From assembly GCA_039090855.1 (NCBI GenBank), contig CM076996.1:46156469-46220468 (forward strand): a DNA stretch of 64,000 nt, read 5' to 3'. Source of the stretch: Macrothele yani. Taxonomy: Eukaryota; Arthropoda; Arachnida; Araneae; Macrothelidae. Shown piece by piece: positions 54,749 to 64,000 of this stretch; position 1 is the stretch's first letter; each line of letters begins with the position of its first letter. The notes under the pieces are model-generated. The model was not told the origin of the DNA. It made no database searches and was given only the letters and a program-made list of their open reading frames with translations. The position numbers and the translations under genes were made by a program.

Positions 54749-57154
54749 GAAAGGTTTTAGAATAACACCTTCAGGTAATAGCCATGTTACCACTGATGAC
54801 AGCCAATTTTATTGTTTTTTAACTAGTTTGATATCCAAGAAGTTTCTCATTGGTCCCCACATAGAGTTTCAACTTAACATTTGGTGTACTGAAAACATAT
54901 GTTTTTGAAGTTCTTTTAAGTTCTCAATTCTCAGCTTATTTCAATATAAGGTCGGTTGATATTTTTGATTTTTCAAAAATAACTTCTGTCTATGAAATGC
55001 AGTCTGCAAAAACAGAGGCTTTTTAGATGTTAGCTCATTTTATAATACAAACTGTCATAAATATAGGCCAAATGTCAGTTATGAAGTTTTATATGCAATT
55101 TAACAATTCCAATCATGTCTAGTACCAAGAATACTCTACATTAAGTCTAGCTATAACATTTTTGTTAGCCCTTTCTTGAATCCCTTTAATTTTGTCATTG
55201 ATTTCAGTTGAGTTCTTTACCACGTATTTTCCAGTCATGCAGGGGAAAAAAAAAAAAAAAAGAAAGAGCTTGGTATTTATAAATGTTACAATCCAGATTA
55301 ACTGCAAATGACTTTTGTTTTGAAATTATACATCTCACTAGTTAATTTTTTTTATAAGTTTTATTTTATAAAGGTTTTATGAATACTCACAGCTATTGGG
55401 TGGTAGATTTCTTATTTCTTCTGGTAGAATACCATGAATACTTATCGGAGACAATTTTCTGATTGCTTTTTCAGTAGTGACTTTGGTTTTGTATCTGTAT
55501 CAAATTCTTTGATAGCTATTTTCATTTTTTCTTGGCATCATCTACAGGCTATTTATGATGTTTTGGTTGAATTTATCTGATTCCACTATACATTAATTTC
55601 TAGGTTATCTGAAGGTTCAACTAATTCTTTTCTTTCATAAGTTATTCTGTTATTTGAATTATATGAAGTTTCATTCTCTTTTTGGTGTTTTTTCAATATG
55701 CTGCACATAATTTAAATCTAGTTTGTTCCAGTAACCTCAGTCCTAAATTTTTGACAGTAGCCTCTAATTTTGAAATGTATTCCTCAATTTTCTTGTTGTT
55801 GTTGTTTTGTTTTGGTAGCTGGTGGATATTTATATTTGATACCTTTTTCTAAAGAATTTCCTTGTGAAAAAATCAGTTCTGTTATTTATTAGCTCATGTA
55901 ATGTGATTTTATTTCAAATGCTACTTTACTCTGATTTATCACAAGACTTTTTAATTTCTTGAAAATTCCTTTTGATAATTCAGTTTTGTTTTCTTTTTTA
56001 AACAAATTCCAAACTATTTTAAACTTTTGATCCATTTGATCAGAATATGATCAAATTCATTATATACATATGTTTTAATACTGTTTGCTGTATCTAAAAA
56101 AACTGTCTTTTCTGAACTTTCTTACTTTTTTCTCATGAAAAAACTTACTTTTTCTCACAAAACATCTCGCAGCCCATATTTTTTAGATAATTTTATAACA
56201 GTTTTGAAAGTCACAACAAATCATCAAGAACAGTCAGAATTACCATATACAAGGAAATTCCTAATGGCATGCAGTCATAAATTGAAAAGTCCATACTGAC
56301 AGTAAGATGTTTTATCTTCTCAGATAAGCATTAGTGTAGTGTTCATTTTCAAACACTTACTAGTCAGATATACCTAACAAGATTGTGGGTAAGCTGCAGA
56401 AAGGTGCCAGTCATGTTCTATTTATTAAGCAATGAACATAAAATGGAGCATTTCATATATTTTGCCTTTCCTGCCCATAAATTTATGAACTGTGCCAATA
56501 TTAAATCTAGCTCCACTGGCTCATGGTACCACACTCATTAGGTTATGCCCAAGACACTGTAAAACTTAATATTCATCCCCTCAGAATCAGACATCAGAAA
56601 TTTAAAGATTTTCATTTGTAATCCAAATAAAAATTATTATGTGAAATTCATTGGAAGTTATTTTAATGAAAGTTACTTTTCCCCCTGGAACTCTGCATTG
56701 TTGCAGTATTCTGAAAACTTGGTTTGCAAATAAACATACAGCTGCAAATGTGGCTGAAATTTCCTGGGGCTGTCGAGGTAGAATTATTTAGGCATAGAAA
56801 TGTTGTCACTAACTATATACCATGAGAAAAACTTAGATAACTGTATCACACTTATGCAGGAATCAAAGCTATATTATGAGATTTCCATCTGAGTACACTA
56901 GGCAACATTTCACCCATGACAGAACATTTCCTTCTAGCTGGGTGAAGCTTACTTTCTTGGATTGTGAATGGCTAAAATACTTAGGTGGAAATATAGATGC
57001 ACATTATGCAAACTAAATTCTCTCTTCAGGATCATATAGTTTTCCCATTTCCACGGTTTTAGACAATGATGGAAAGTGCTGATATTTTTGAATTTAAAAC
57101 AATGCTTCCCACATTATCAGTTACTTGGAAAACTAAACATTAATTTTCATATTA
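54749..57154. other. no recognisable feature
   Basis: AT-rich, with A-runs near 55250. I see no gene or repeat ends. Confidence 0.5.
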
Positions 57155-57387
57155 TAAGGGGTTGTTCAATAAATAGTGAGACTTTTTGGCTGGAGTGTGT
57201 TTGTGCTTCCTAATTTTGTCAATAAGTGGCACTAATGTATAAGTGATTTAAAGGCTATGCAACTGCATTGCAGCTTGTTTGTTACAGAAACCATGTAAGG
57301 TGCTGGACTAATTTTATTGTTTTCTCATAGGAGATGGATACATCCAAAGTTGCTCAATGTGTTATAATTCAGTTTTTGAAAGCAGAG

Positions 57388-57606
57388 AAAACACCACTGC
57401 TAAGCGATGGCTTCTGATCTTTCGTCCGAAAGGGGTCCAGGTTCAAATCCCGGTGAGGCATGGATGTTGTGTTTGCCTTATGGTACGGGCTCTCTTCCTT
57501 CCCTGAAACCAGTGACCCTAAATTAGGGACGGGCGACTGCTTATAGCCCATTGAGTTACTGACAGTGGTCGTTAAACCTACAATCAAAAAAAAAAAAAAA
57601 AAAAAA
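57388..57606 (+). mobile_element. tRNA-derived SINE, 5'-truncated
   Basis: Same family as 2812-3046 and close to it in sequence. It begins within the A box region (CTGCTAAGCGATGGC), keeps the B box AGGTTCAAATCCC and ends in an A tail. AAAACACCAC before and AAAACGACCACC after it may be the target duplication. Confidence 0.88.
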
Positions 57607-57682
57607 CGACCACCAAGAGAAATCACAGACAAATAAAGGCAGTGTATGGGCCTGCTTGTCTTCCATGCAGTACTGAAATGCA

Positions 57683-57754
57683 TCTTGTGTTTGGCGCTCT
57701 TTGGCCAGACATGGCCCTTGCGCCATAAAAACTAACAAACCAACCAACCAACCA
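57683..57754 (+). mobile_element. 72-bp retroposed SINE tail
   Basis: Flanked by an exact 11-bp duplication ACTGAAATGCA (57672-57682, 57755-57765) and ending in (AACC)n. This looks like a severely 5'-truncated copy of a different SINE with an AACC tail. Confidence 0.8.
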
Positions 57755-58762
57755 ACTGAAATGCAGTGGTGCCAGCTCTTTAATTGTGGATGAACAAGCA
57801 TTGCAGACCAGCCAAGATAAGGAGCACCATGTCGTGCTATTTCAGTAACGACAATTGCATGTGTAGATGCTGCAGTAAAGGCTAATCAAAGAATCACGAT
57901 CAGAGAACTGATGAACAGTGTGGGTGTGAGCATCGGAACTGTCAATATGATCATGCATTCGCACCTTGATTATCATAAGGTTTGTGCCACGTGGGTACCA
58001 AAATATCTGTCCGATGAACAGATGAGTCAACGAATGGGACTAGCGTTACAGCATGTCTTCCACTACCATGAAGAAGGTGAAGATTGCCTGCTATGCACTA
58101 TGCTGGGGACAACAGCTGGTGTCATCATTTCGAGCCAGAGTCAAAACGCAAGAGCATGCACTGGAAACATGCATCGTCACCATGCCCAAGGAAATCAGTC
58201 CACCATTTCTGCAGGCAAGGTGATATCAACCCTGTTCTTTGACCATCAAGAACCATTGCTTCTGGAGTGGCTACCAAAATGATCAATCATCAATGCCAAA
58301 TGATATTGTCAAACTTTAATGAAGCTTCAACAAGCATTAAAAACAAAAGACTGGCAACCTTACTCAGGTCATTGTGCTTCTGCATGATAACGCCTGGCTG
58401 CATATGGCAGTTACCACACAAAGGACACTGCAGGGCTTTCACTCGGGAGTCTTTCACATCCAATCTATAGTCTTGATCTATCACCCTGCGTTTTTCACAT
58501 CTTTGGATGAAAAACTTTCTCAAAGGCAACGTTTCACTTCAGGTGATCAGGTGTATGAAGCTGTAGATAACTGGTTGCAGCAGCAGCCTGCCTCCTTCTA
58601 TGCCACAGGAATACAAAGACTTGTGCAATGATGGGACCACTGCCTAAATGCTGGTGGCGATTATTTTTAGGTATGTTATGTTTTAACTCTTTCAGGAAGA
58701 AAGTCTCACTACTTATTGAACAACCCTTATACTTCACATTAACACAGTGAAGTGTAATAGAA

Positions 58763-58822
58763 AATTTCTTTCATTTTCATTGTTGAGATGTAAAAATCTT
58801 CACAATGAAAATGAAAGAAATT
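58763..58822. repeat. 21-bp snap-back hairpin
   Basis: Arms AATTTCTTTCATTTTCATTG (58763) and its complement ending at 58822, 18-base loop, just outside the mariner right end. Confidence 0.9.
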
Positions 58823-58851
58823 CTCTGAAGACTTTCTCAGAAGACAGGAGT

Positions 58852-59080
58852 GTATTTAGAGGGGGGGCAAGGGGCTTTGCCCCCAAAAGTGTATAATTTT
58901 TTTTGTTAAAATATAACTTATATGAGAAAAATGCCATAATTTAATAAAAATGCATCGACTTACACTAGAAAATAATGCTTTGATTTCTTCTACTTTTCAT
59001 GGACATTTATTTTGTTCTGATGGATTTCAAAAACTTCCATTTTTTGCCCCCCCCCCAATCTATAAATGTTCCTGTTAGAG
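58852..59080 (+). mobile_element. short repeat with G/C-run ends
   Basis: Second copy of the repeat at 51885-52115, here with AGGGGGGGCAAGGGGCTTTG at the start and a run of ten C at about 59047. No ORF; probably a nonautonomous DNA element. Confidence 0.6.
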
Positions 59081-60507
59081 GGGCACACTAAATTGCATGA
59101 GAAAAGTTTATAGCAATGATCACATCTTATGAGGCTCTTTCTCTCTCTCTAAGAAAGGCATATTCTCATGCTTCAAATAAGGCTAATAAATATAAAAGTA
59201 TGATGTATGATTCACATATAGTGGTGGCTAGCAGCATATACCAGGAGCATTACTTGTTTTTTACGCCCCCCCCCCCCGATAAACCACTCCCCAAATGCAT
59301 ATCTTGATAACTTGTAAAAAGTCTTACCTAATTTTTTCAGCTAACTGTGTCACCTTAAAAAATTCTCAGAGTAATCTATTAGCATCACATAGAATGCTTT
59401 ACTATATGGAGACAGTTTCTGAAGTTTGAGGAGCCATTTCACAGGACGATAAACCAGGAAACTGTTAAGTTTCCATCAACACAGAGAAAAGTGTCAATTC
59501 TTTCTAATATACTTAAAGCTTATTTTTAACTCTTTTGTTGGAATTAAAACGGGGCATTTTCTTTTGAAAATGCAATTAAAATATTTTATTTCTCAGAAAT
59601 AATCATTTGTACAAGTTTCAATTATTACAGTTGTGATGAAATAAGAAACACTTGATGAATCAATAGCAGTAAGACCAAGTTATACTATGTTTTAACTGAT
59701 ACTATCAGCAGGCTGTTCCACTTTTTTCTTTCTTTTTTAACATTTGACGGTAACTTATAAATTAGCAATTACAATGATATTTTCTCTTTACTGTTGCCAT
59801 CAAACAGCAAAATCTACTTAATGTTCTATTAATTCTTAACAGTAAAATTTATGTAACTCATATTTTCAAGCCAGTTTTATAAATGGGCAATAGCAAGATA
59901 TCTCTACATAAAGTACAGAAGCATAGTACAGTGTGAATCTTACAATAAAAGTTTACACTTAACTATTTATCCATCATCTACATTTTCTTTTGATTCATCA
60001 GCTCCTCTGATCAACTGTCTGCAACCTTTTTTCAAAAGGCTACAAACAGTAAATAATGTTTTATGCACAGCTGTACATCAATCTAGTGAGATACCAATAA
60101 AGGAAAATTAGTTAGTAGATTGGCATATATTTTAATTTTTTTTTTTTTTTTACAGTAGGTAATTTATAACTTTCTATGTAGACTGTCACTTCTGGAATCA
60201 TTAAAAATTCTCAAAATTTAATCTTAAGTTACTAGAGACTTTTTGAAATGACTATCAAACATTCCAGAAATTAGTGAATCTGAGTTAACCTTCCAAAGCA
60301 CATATAGCAGGTACATGAGACTGTTAGTTCTGGCCCAGAAACACCACCATCCATGAAGCCAACTCTTCAGAAAACTGCATAGTTCCGGAGGAAAATAAAA
60401 ATCCCTATTACCTGACCATTCAAAATTGTTACCAAGTACACTACTAAGGACAATGAATTTCCAAAGCAACTGAAGAAAATGAATATGAACAAAAACATTT
60501 AGATGTT
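59081..60507. other. no recognisable feature
   Basis: AT-rich; a run of 14 C at 59264-59277 and T-runs at 60135-60150. Confidence 0.5.
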
Positions 60508-60641
60508 GTTCAATAGTAAAGATTTCTTATTACTATATTTTCTGTTATACACGTTCTTGTTTGTATCTTCGGGTGCAAATTCAAACAAATTCAAACGTGT
60601 ATAACAGAAAATATAGTAATAAGAAATCTTTACTATTGAAC
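60508..60641. repeat. 48-bp near-perfect inverted repeat
   Basis: Arms 60508-60555 and 60594-60641 are reverse complements without mismatch as far as I can read, with a 38-base centre. Confidence 0.95.
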
Positions 60642-61244
60642 AAGAAATAAAAACATGTAAATTAATAAGCTCAGCATGAAATATTATGAATGAGTGAAAT
60701 CAAAATATTTAGATTTCTCTCATCAAGGCTTTCCCTATCATATTGCAGTGTTCATTTTGTCTTGATAGTAGACGTCCAGGTCAAAAGTAATTAATTCTTC
60801 AGATAGAAACAACATAGAAATTCATGAACAGGTCTTCAAAGCATGTCGTAAGAGAATAAACTCACTACCTTCTTGTACAAAAATGCCACTATTAACAGTC
60901 ATCCATGCAGCTAATTCAACAGAAAATTTAAATTTTTTTCTCTGGAGCAATAGTTTAACTCACATCCCTAAGTTCTATCTGAGTATATTACCATTATTAC
61001 ACCACACTCAATAACACACTTGAAGAAAACTCATGAGATAAAGATTCAATTTCCATAGCAGGATAAACAATCGTTTTGCCCTCCGTTACCGTGAAAGCAT
61101 AGAAATTATTTTCAACTCAATGCCTTGCAACTCCGAATCTCCTCTCTACATTCCGTTGATCTGGAGATCAATTCTAAGTTTTGGCAACAAAAATAGGAAA
61201 AATTCAAATGTAGAATCTGGCAACAATCTTAGTCCTCCATTGGC
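60642..61244. other. no recognisable feature
   Basis: AT-rich; possible upstream part of a PLE 3' region next to the ribozyme-like site at 61245, but I cannot define it. Confidence 0.4.
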
Positions 61245-61272
61245 TTGATGAAGACCTAAGATAAGGTCGAAA
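61245..61272 (+). ncRNA. hammerhead-like relic
   Basis: UUGAUGA, stem II GACC-UAAGAUAA-GGUC, GAAA. The stem and GAAA fit, but the first core base is U where the hammerhead needs C, so it is expected to be inactive. Following text GCUUCCAACUUACG is typical of PLE ends, suggesting a fourth family. Confidence 0.5.
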
Positions 61273-61875
61273 GCTTCCAACTTACGAACTTTTTGTAAAA
61301 GTTTTCAGTTAACGTAACTAGCGTGATCAAGTTACCTTTATTTGTTACTTTTCATGTATTTTACAGAATTTAGCTATGTTAGATAAGCTTGCCAAATATG
61401 TTCTTATTTTTTTTTTTCAAACCTTGAAGAATTTTTGATGGACTCAAATGAATGCACACAAATGTCATTTGCTCAAAATTGAAAAAAGAGAAAAAATCAA
61501 GTCACGCAAGGAAGTTTTTATCACAGTACTATTTACCCTTCTCCATTGCCACAGCATATAGAAGCATTTAAAAAATATTCTTGTATGACTTCTTGTCTAT
61601 TTCATCCTAGAAAAAAATTCTCACTCCCTCCCCTATCTTTTAACAACTCAGAAGATAGAGCTGCCTAGTTTCAGAAATATCATATTGAAAGAAAATCCTA
61701 CTTTTTCTAAACATCATGTGTTTCCAAATTTAATTTTTTTTAAATAAAAACATTAGAGAGAGTTAAAAAAGTGCTTTCTATTTCATACTTCATATACGCT
61801 TGCTCTCAAGTCAGCAAACACCCACACAACATGATAAATAAATATCTCAGCCATTTTATATATACACTGTATATA
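61273..61875. other. no recognisable feature
   Basis: AT-rich spacer. Confidence 0.5.
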
Positions 61876-63174
61876 AGGCAGGTTTAAAAGTCCACGGGAT
61901 CATCCCCAACTGAGGGAACGAAAAAGTGTGCTGGGGATTTTTTGGTTTCAGAGTTTTGCAGGACCTATGGCATCATCTGATGGCAAGCGACGTTATCCCA
62001 TGTCCCGTCTGAGTGGTGCACCAGTAGTTTGTTTACCATGTGTATGGTAACATCACAGCTGAAAATGTTGGCAACTGAGCAATGTTCAAACATAGAATTT
62101 TGTGTTTTGCTTCAAAAATCACCAACAGACATATTAGCCATGCTTCAGCAAGCATACAGTAAAATGGCAATGAAGAAATCATATGTTTGTGCTTGTCATA
62201 GGCATTTCTGCAATGGTCCTGTGAGTACTGATGATGATCTGTGTAGTGGGTGCAGGTGTACTGCTTCAACTGCCAAAAAGATGAGTCATATGCAACACTG
62301 TTCAACGCGACTTAAGAAAAACTGTAAAGAAATCGTGTAAGAGGTAGGAATCTCAGTTGGAAGTGTTCACAGCATTCTTCACAATGATTTGAATATGCTT
62401 ATATTTGTCAACACTTGGTTCCAAAAATGCTGACTCCCGAATGACCCTTGCAGGAGACCTAATCACTATGGAAGATCAAGACGATAATTTTCGGAGCAAC
62501 ATAATCACAGGAGATGAGATATGGTGCTTTTTGTACAATCCACAGATAAAAAGTCAATCCTTTGAAAGGAAATCAACATCATCTCCTTGAAAACAGAAAC
62601 CCAATTCGGACAAGAATAAAGGAAAAGTAATCTGGATGTTTTCTTTGACTCTCATGGCCATGTCCACTATGAATTTATTCCAGAATGGAGAACTGCAAAT
62701 AAAGAAATGTATGTTGATATTCTCCATCACACCAGAATGTAATCCAATGGAAATGTCCCAAAAAATGAAGAACGAATAGTTGGTCTCTTCTTCATGACAA
62801 TGCACCTGCACATTGATCTGTAATGGTCAAACAGTACCTCGCAAAATACAATGTGGCATCACTGGAGGGGGTGGGGGGGTGGATCCTTCAAATTCTCCTG
62901 ACTTGGCACCACCCAAGTTTTACTTGTTTCTATGGTTGAAGTGTGTCCTGAAAGTATGATTTATGAGTGCTAAGGACATCGAAAATGTGATAAAGGCGCT
63001 GAAAGAGATTTCAAACAATGGATTCCAGGAATGCTTCAAATAGCTTTATGGATGTTGGCAAAAGTGTGTAGCTGCACAAGGAAACTATTTCAAAAGAAAT
63101 ACAATGTAAATAACAGCTGTGTTATTGCTTTCTGCATAAAAGGGAATTTCCAGGAACTTTTTGAACCTACCTTG
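61876..63174 (+). mobile_element. mariner element
   Basis: Inverted ends AGGCAGGTTTAAAAGTCC and complement of CAAGGTAGGTTCAAAAAGTT, each beside TA. About 1.3 kb. Confidence 0.88.
62065..63100 (+). pseudogene. mariner transposase pseudogene
   Basis: MLATEQCSNIEFCVLLQKSP opens the frame, then ILAMLQQAYSKMAMKKS (helix-turn-helix), a stop, EVGISVGSVHSILHNDLNM, later shifted frames giving ITGDEIW (first catalytic Asp), SWSLLHDNAPAH (second Asp) and LPDLAPP-like text (third) near 62890. A G-run at about 62869-62881 disrupts the last block. Not functional. Confidence 0.85.
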
Positions 63175-63182
63175 TATATATA

Positions 63183-64000
63183 CAGTGTGTCCAAGAATTA
63201 TTGGACCCATTACAAAATTATGTAAAAAAAAAACCTATGAGCATTGTCTGTTTTTCTATGTCACGTATTACTAACACGGTTTCTATATTTTTGTTTTGCA
63301 GAATTGTTATTCCCAGAATCCAATGGATGGAGCTAGGTGTGGCCTGATGAGGAATGTATGAGAAATGCGCAATCAGTAGTCATGTCATCCATACAGCAGA
63401 AGGCGATGTGTGTGTTATGGCTTGCGGAATTAAAGTCTGTCATTAAATTTAAAAGATGGTACCGTTCAGAGTACGGTTGTAATCCTCCGTCAACGAATTC
63501 AATTAAGCGGTGGATGAAACAGTTTAAAGAAACTGGCAATGTGGAACATCGTGGAGGAGCTGGTAGGCCTAGCATCAGCGGTGAGACGGTTGACCAAGTT
63601 AATGAAAGTTTCTGACGAAGACCCAGGAAATCTGTTCGTAAGGCAAGCAGAGAACTGTGCATTCCGAAATCTACAGTTCACAATATCTTGCACAAGAAAT
63701 TAAAGTTTCATGCTTATAAAATTCAAATAGTGCAAAAGATGCATATAAATGATCACACTCTGCGATACGATTTTGCTGTGGATATGCTGAATCGAGTGGA
63801 AAACGACAAAAACTTTCTCAGTACTGTAATTTTTAGTGATGATCTACATTTCATGCATCAAGTATTGTGAATCGTCACAACTGCAGAATATGGGGCAGTG
63901 AAGCGCCTCATGCTGCTATTGAACTGGAATATGATTCTCCAAAAGGTAATGTGTGGCACGCTCTATCAAAAAGAGAAGTGATTGGCCCTTTCTTCTTCTG
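63183..64000 (+). mobile_element. Tc1/mariner-superfamily transposon, cut by window end
   Basis: Left end CAGTGTGTCCAAGAATTATT directly after TA (63181-63182). The transposase frame follows. The right end lies beyond the window. Confidence 0.85.
63381..64000 (+). pseudogene. DDE transposase (IS630-like), partial, degenerate
   Basis: From ATG 63381: SSIQQKAMCVLWLAELKSVI, KRWYRSEYGCNPPSTNSIKR, WMKQFKETGNVEHRGGAGRP (paired-type helix-turn-helix and linker), in-frame stop TGA at 63613-63615, then RRPRKSVRKASRELCIPKST, VHNILHKKLKFHAYKIQIVQ and FLSTVIFSDDLHF (first catalytic Asp; usual Glu-Ala is Asp-Leu). A frameshift near 63865 leads to NRHNCRIWGSEAPHAAIELE and VIGPFFF at the window end. Same broad family as 20481-21801 but a different lineage. 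Confidence 0.9.

Larger units (their letters stand above)
57334..58631 (+). pseudogene. mariner transposase pseudogene
   Basis: ATG 57334 opens MDTSKVAQCVIIQFLKAEKT, then the SINE. After both insertions: MNSVGVSIGTVNMIMHSHLD (helix-turn-helix end), WVPKYLSDEQMSQRM, FHYHEEGEDCLLCTMLGTTA (first catalytic block; usual GDETW lost), SAGKVISTLFFDHQEPLLLE, then shifted frames with VLLHDNAWLHMAVTTQRTLQ (second Asp) and a last part ending FYATGIQRLVQ at 58631. Frameshifts and stops throughout. Confidence 0.88.
57155..58729 (+). mobile_element. mariner element hosting two SINE insertions
   Basis: Inverted ends TAAGGGGTTGTTCAATAAAT and complement of TAAGGGTTGTTCAATAAGTA. A SINE at 57388-57606 and a short retroposon at 57683-57754 account for the extra length over about 1.28 kb. 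Confidence 0.9.

Overview
This is repeat-dominated animal nuclear DNA, most likely from an arthropod. The AT-rich background, the many decayed Tc1/mariner transposases, Penelope-like retroelements with hammerhead ribozyme cores, tRNA-derived SINEs and at least two non-LTR retrotransposon families all point that way. There are no operons, prokaryotic genes, rRNA genes or CRISPR arrays. The only host-gene piece I can defend is one exon at 12091-12211 on the minus strand. It encodes the start of a kinesin-2 motor of KIF17/OSM-3 type; the rest of that gene is not visible here.

Layout. 1-3 kb: LINE 3' fragments, one split by a 1.03-kb insertion that carries a 343-bp palindrome; then a small MITE and a full SINE. 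3.6-5.6 kb: a Tc1 element split by a hAT element. 5.9-6.3 kb: a LINE fragment. 6.6-9.6 kb: a Penelope-like element (PLE1) with reverse transcriptase and GIY-YIG remnants, a truncated tandem copy and an inverted copy. 9.8-11.8 kb: a second LINE family split by a TIR element that itself holds a head-to-head PLE pair (PLE2). 12.1 kb: the kinesin exon. 16.2-18.1 kb: a 1.9-kb head-to-head PLE3 pair. 20.5-21.8 kb: a Tc1/mariner-superfamily element. 28.6-30.7 kb: a mariner split by a tandem PLE3/retrozyme-like unit. 30.8-31.9 kb: the best LINE copy. 34.1-38.0 kb: a diverged satellite-like array broken by a pogo-type element and a MULE-like element. 38.2-39.5 kb: a mariner. 40.0-42.7 kb: a fold-back and a 2.2-kb long-TIR transposon. 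43.3-46.2 kb: a tandem array with about 153-bp monomers in three-unit higher-order repeats, most monomers carrying a CTCF-like core. 47.2-47.7 kb: a hAT MITE. 48.9-52.8 kb: two mariners. 53.2-54.7 kb: a TIR element holding a PLE2 fragment. 57.2-58.7 kb: a mariner hosting two SINEs. 61.9-64 kb: two transposons almost back to back.

No intact transposase or reverse transcriptase is present; every coding element has stops, frameshifts or insertions. Target-site duplications and nesting allow a relative history to be read. The two themes most worth attention are the hammerhead cores in several PLE families, nearly all arranged as diverging inverted pairs, and the periodic array of CTCF-like motifs, which occurs twice in opposite orientation with shared flanks and so looks like part of a mobile element rather than a plain satellite. 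Coordinates of repeat edges come from reading by eye and are good to a few bases where a target-site duplication is quoted, otherwise to some tens of bases.
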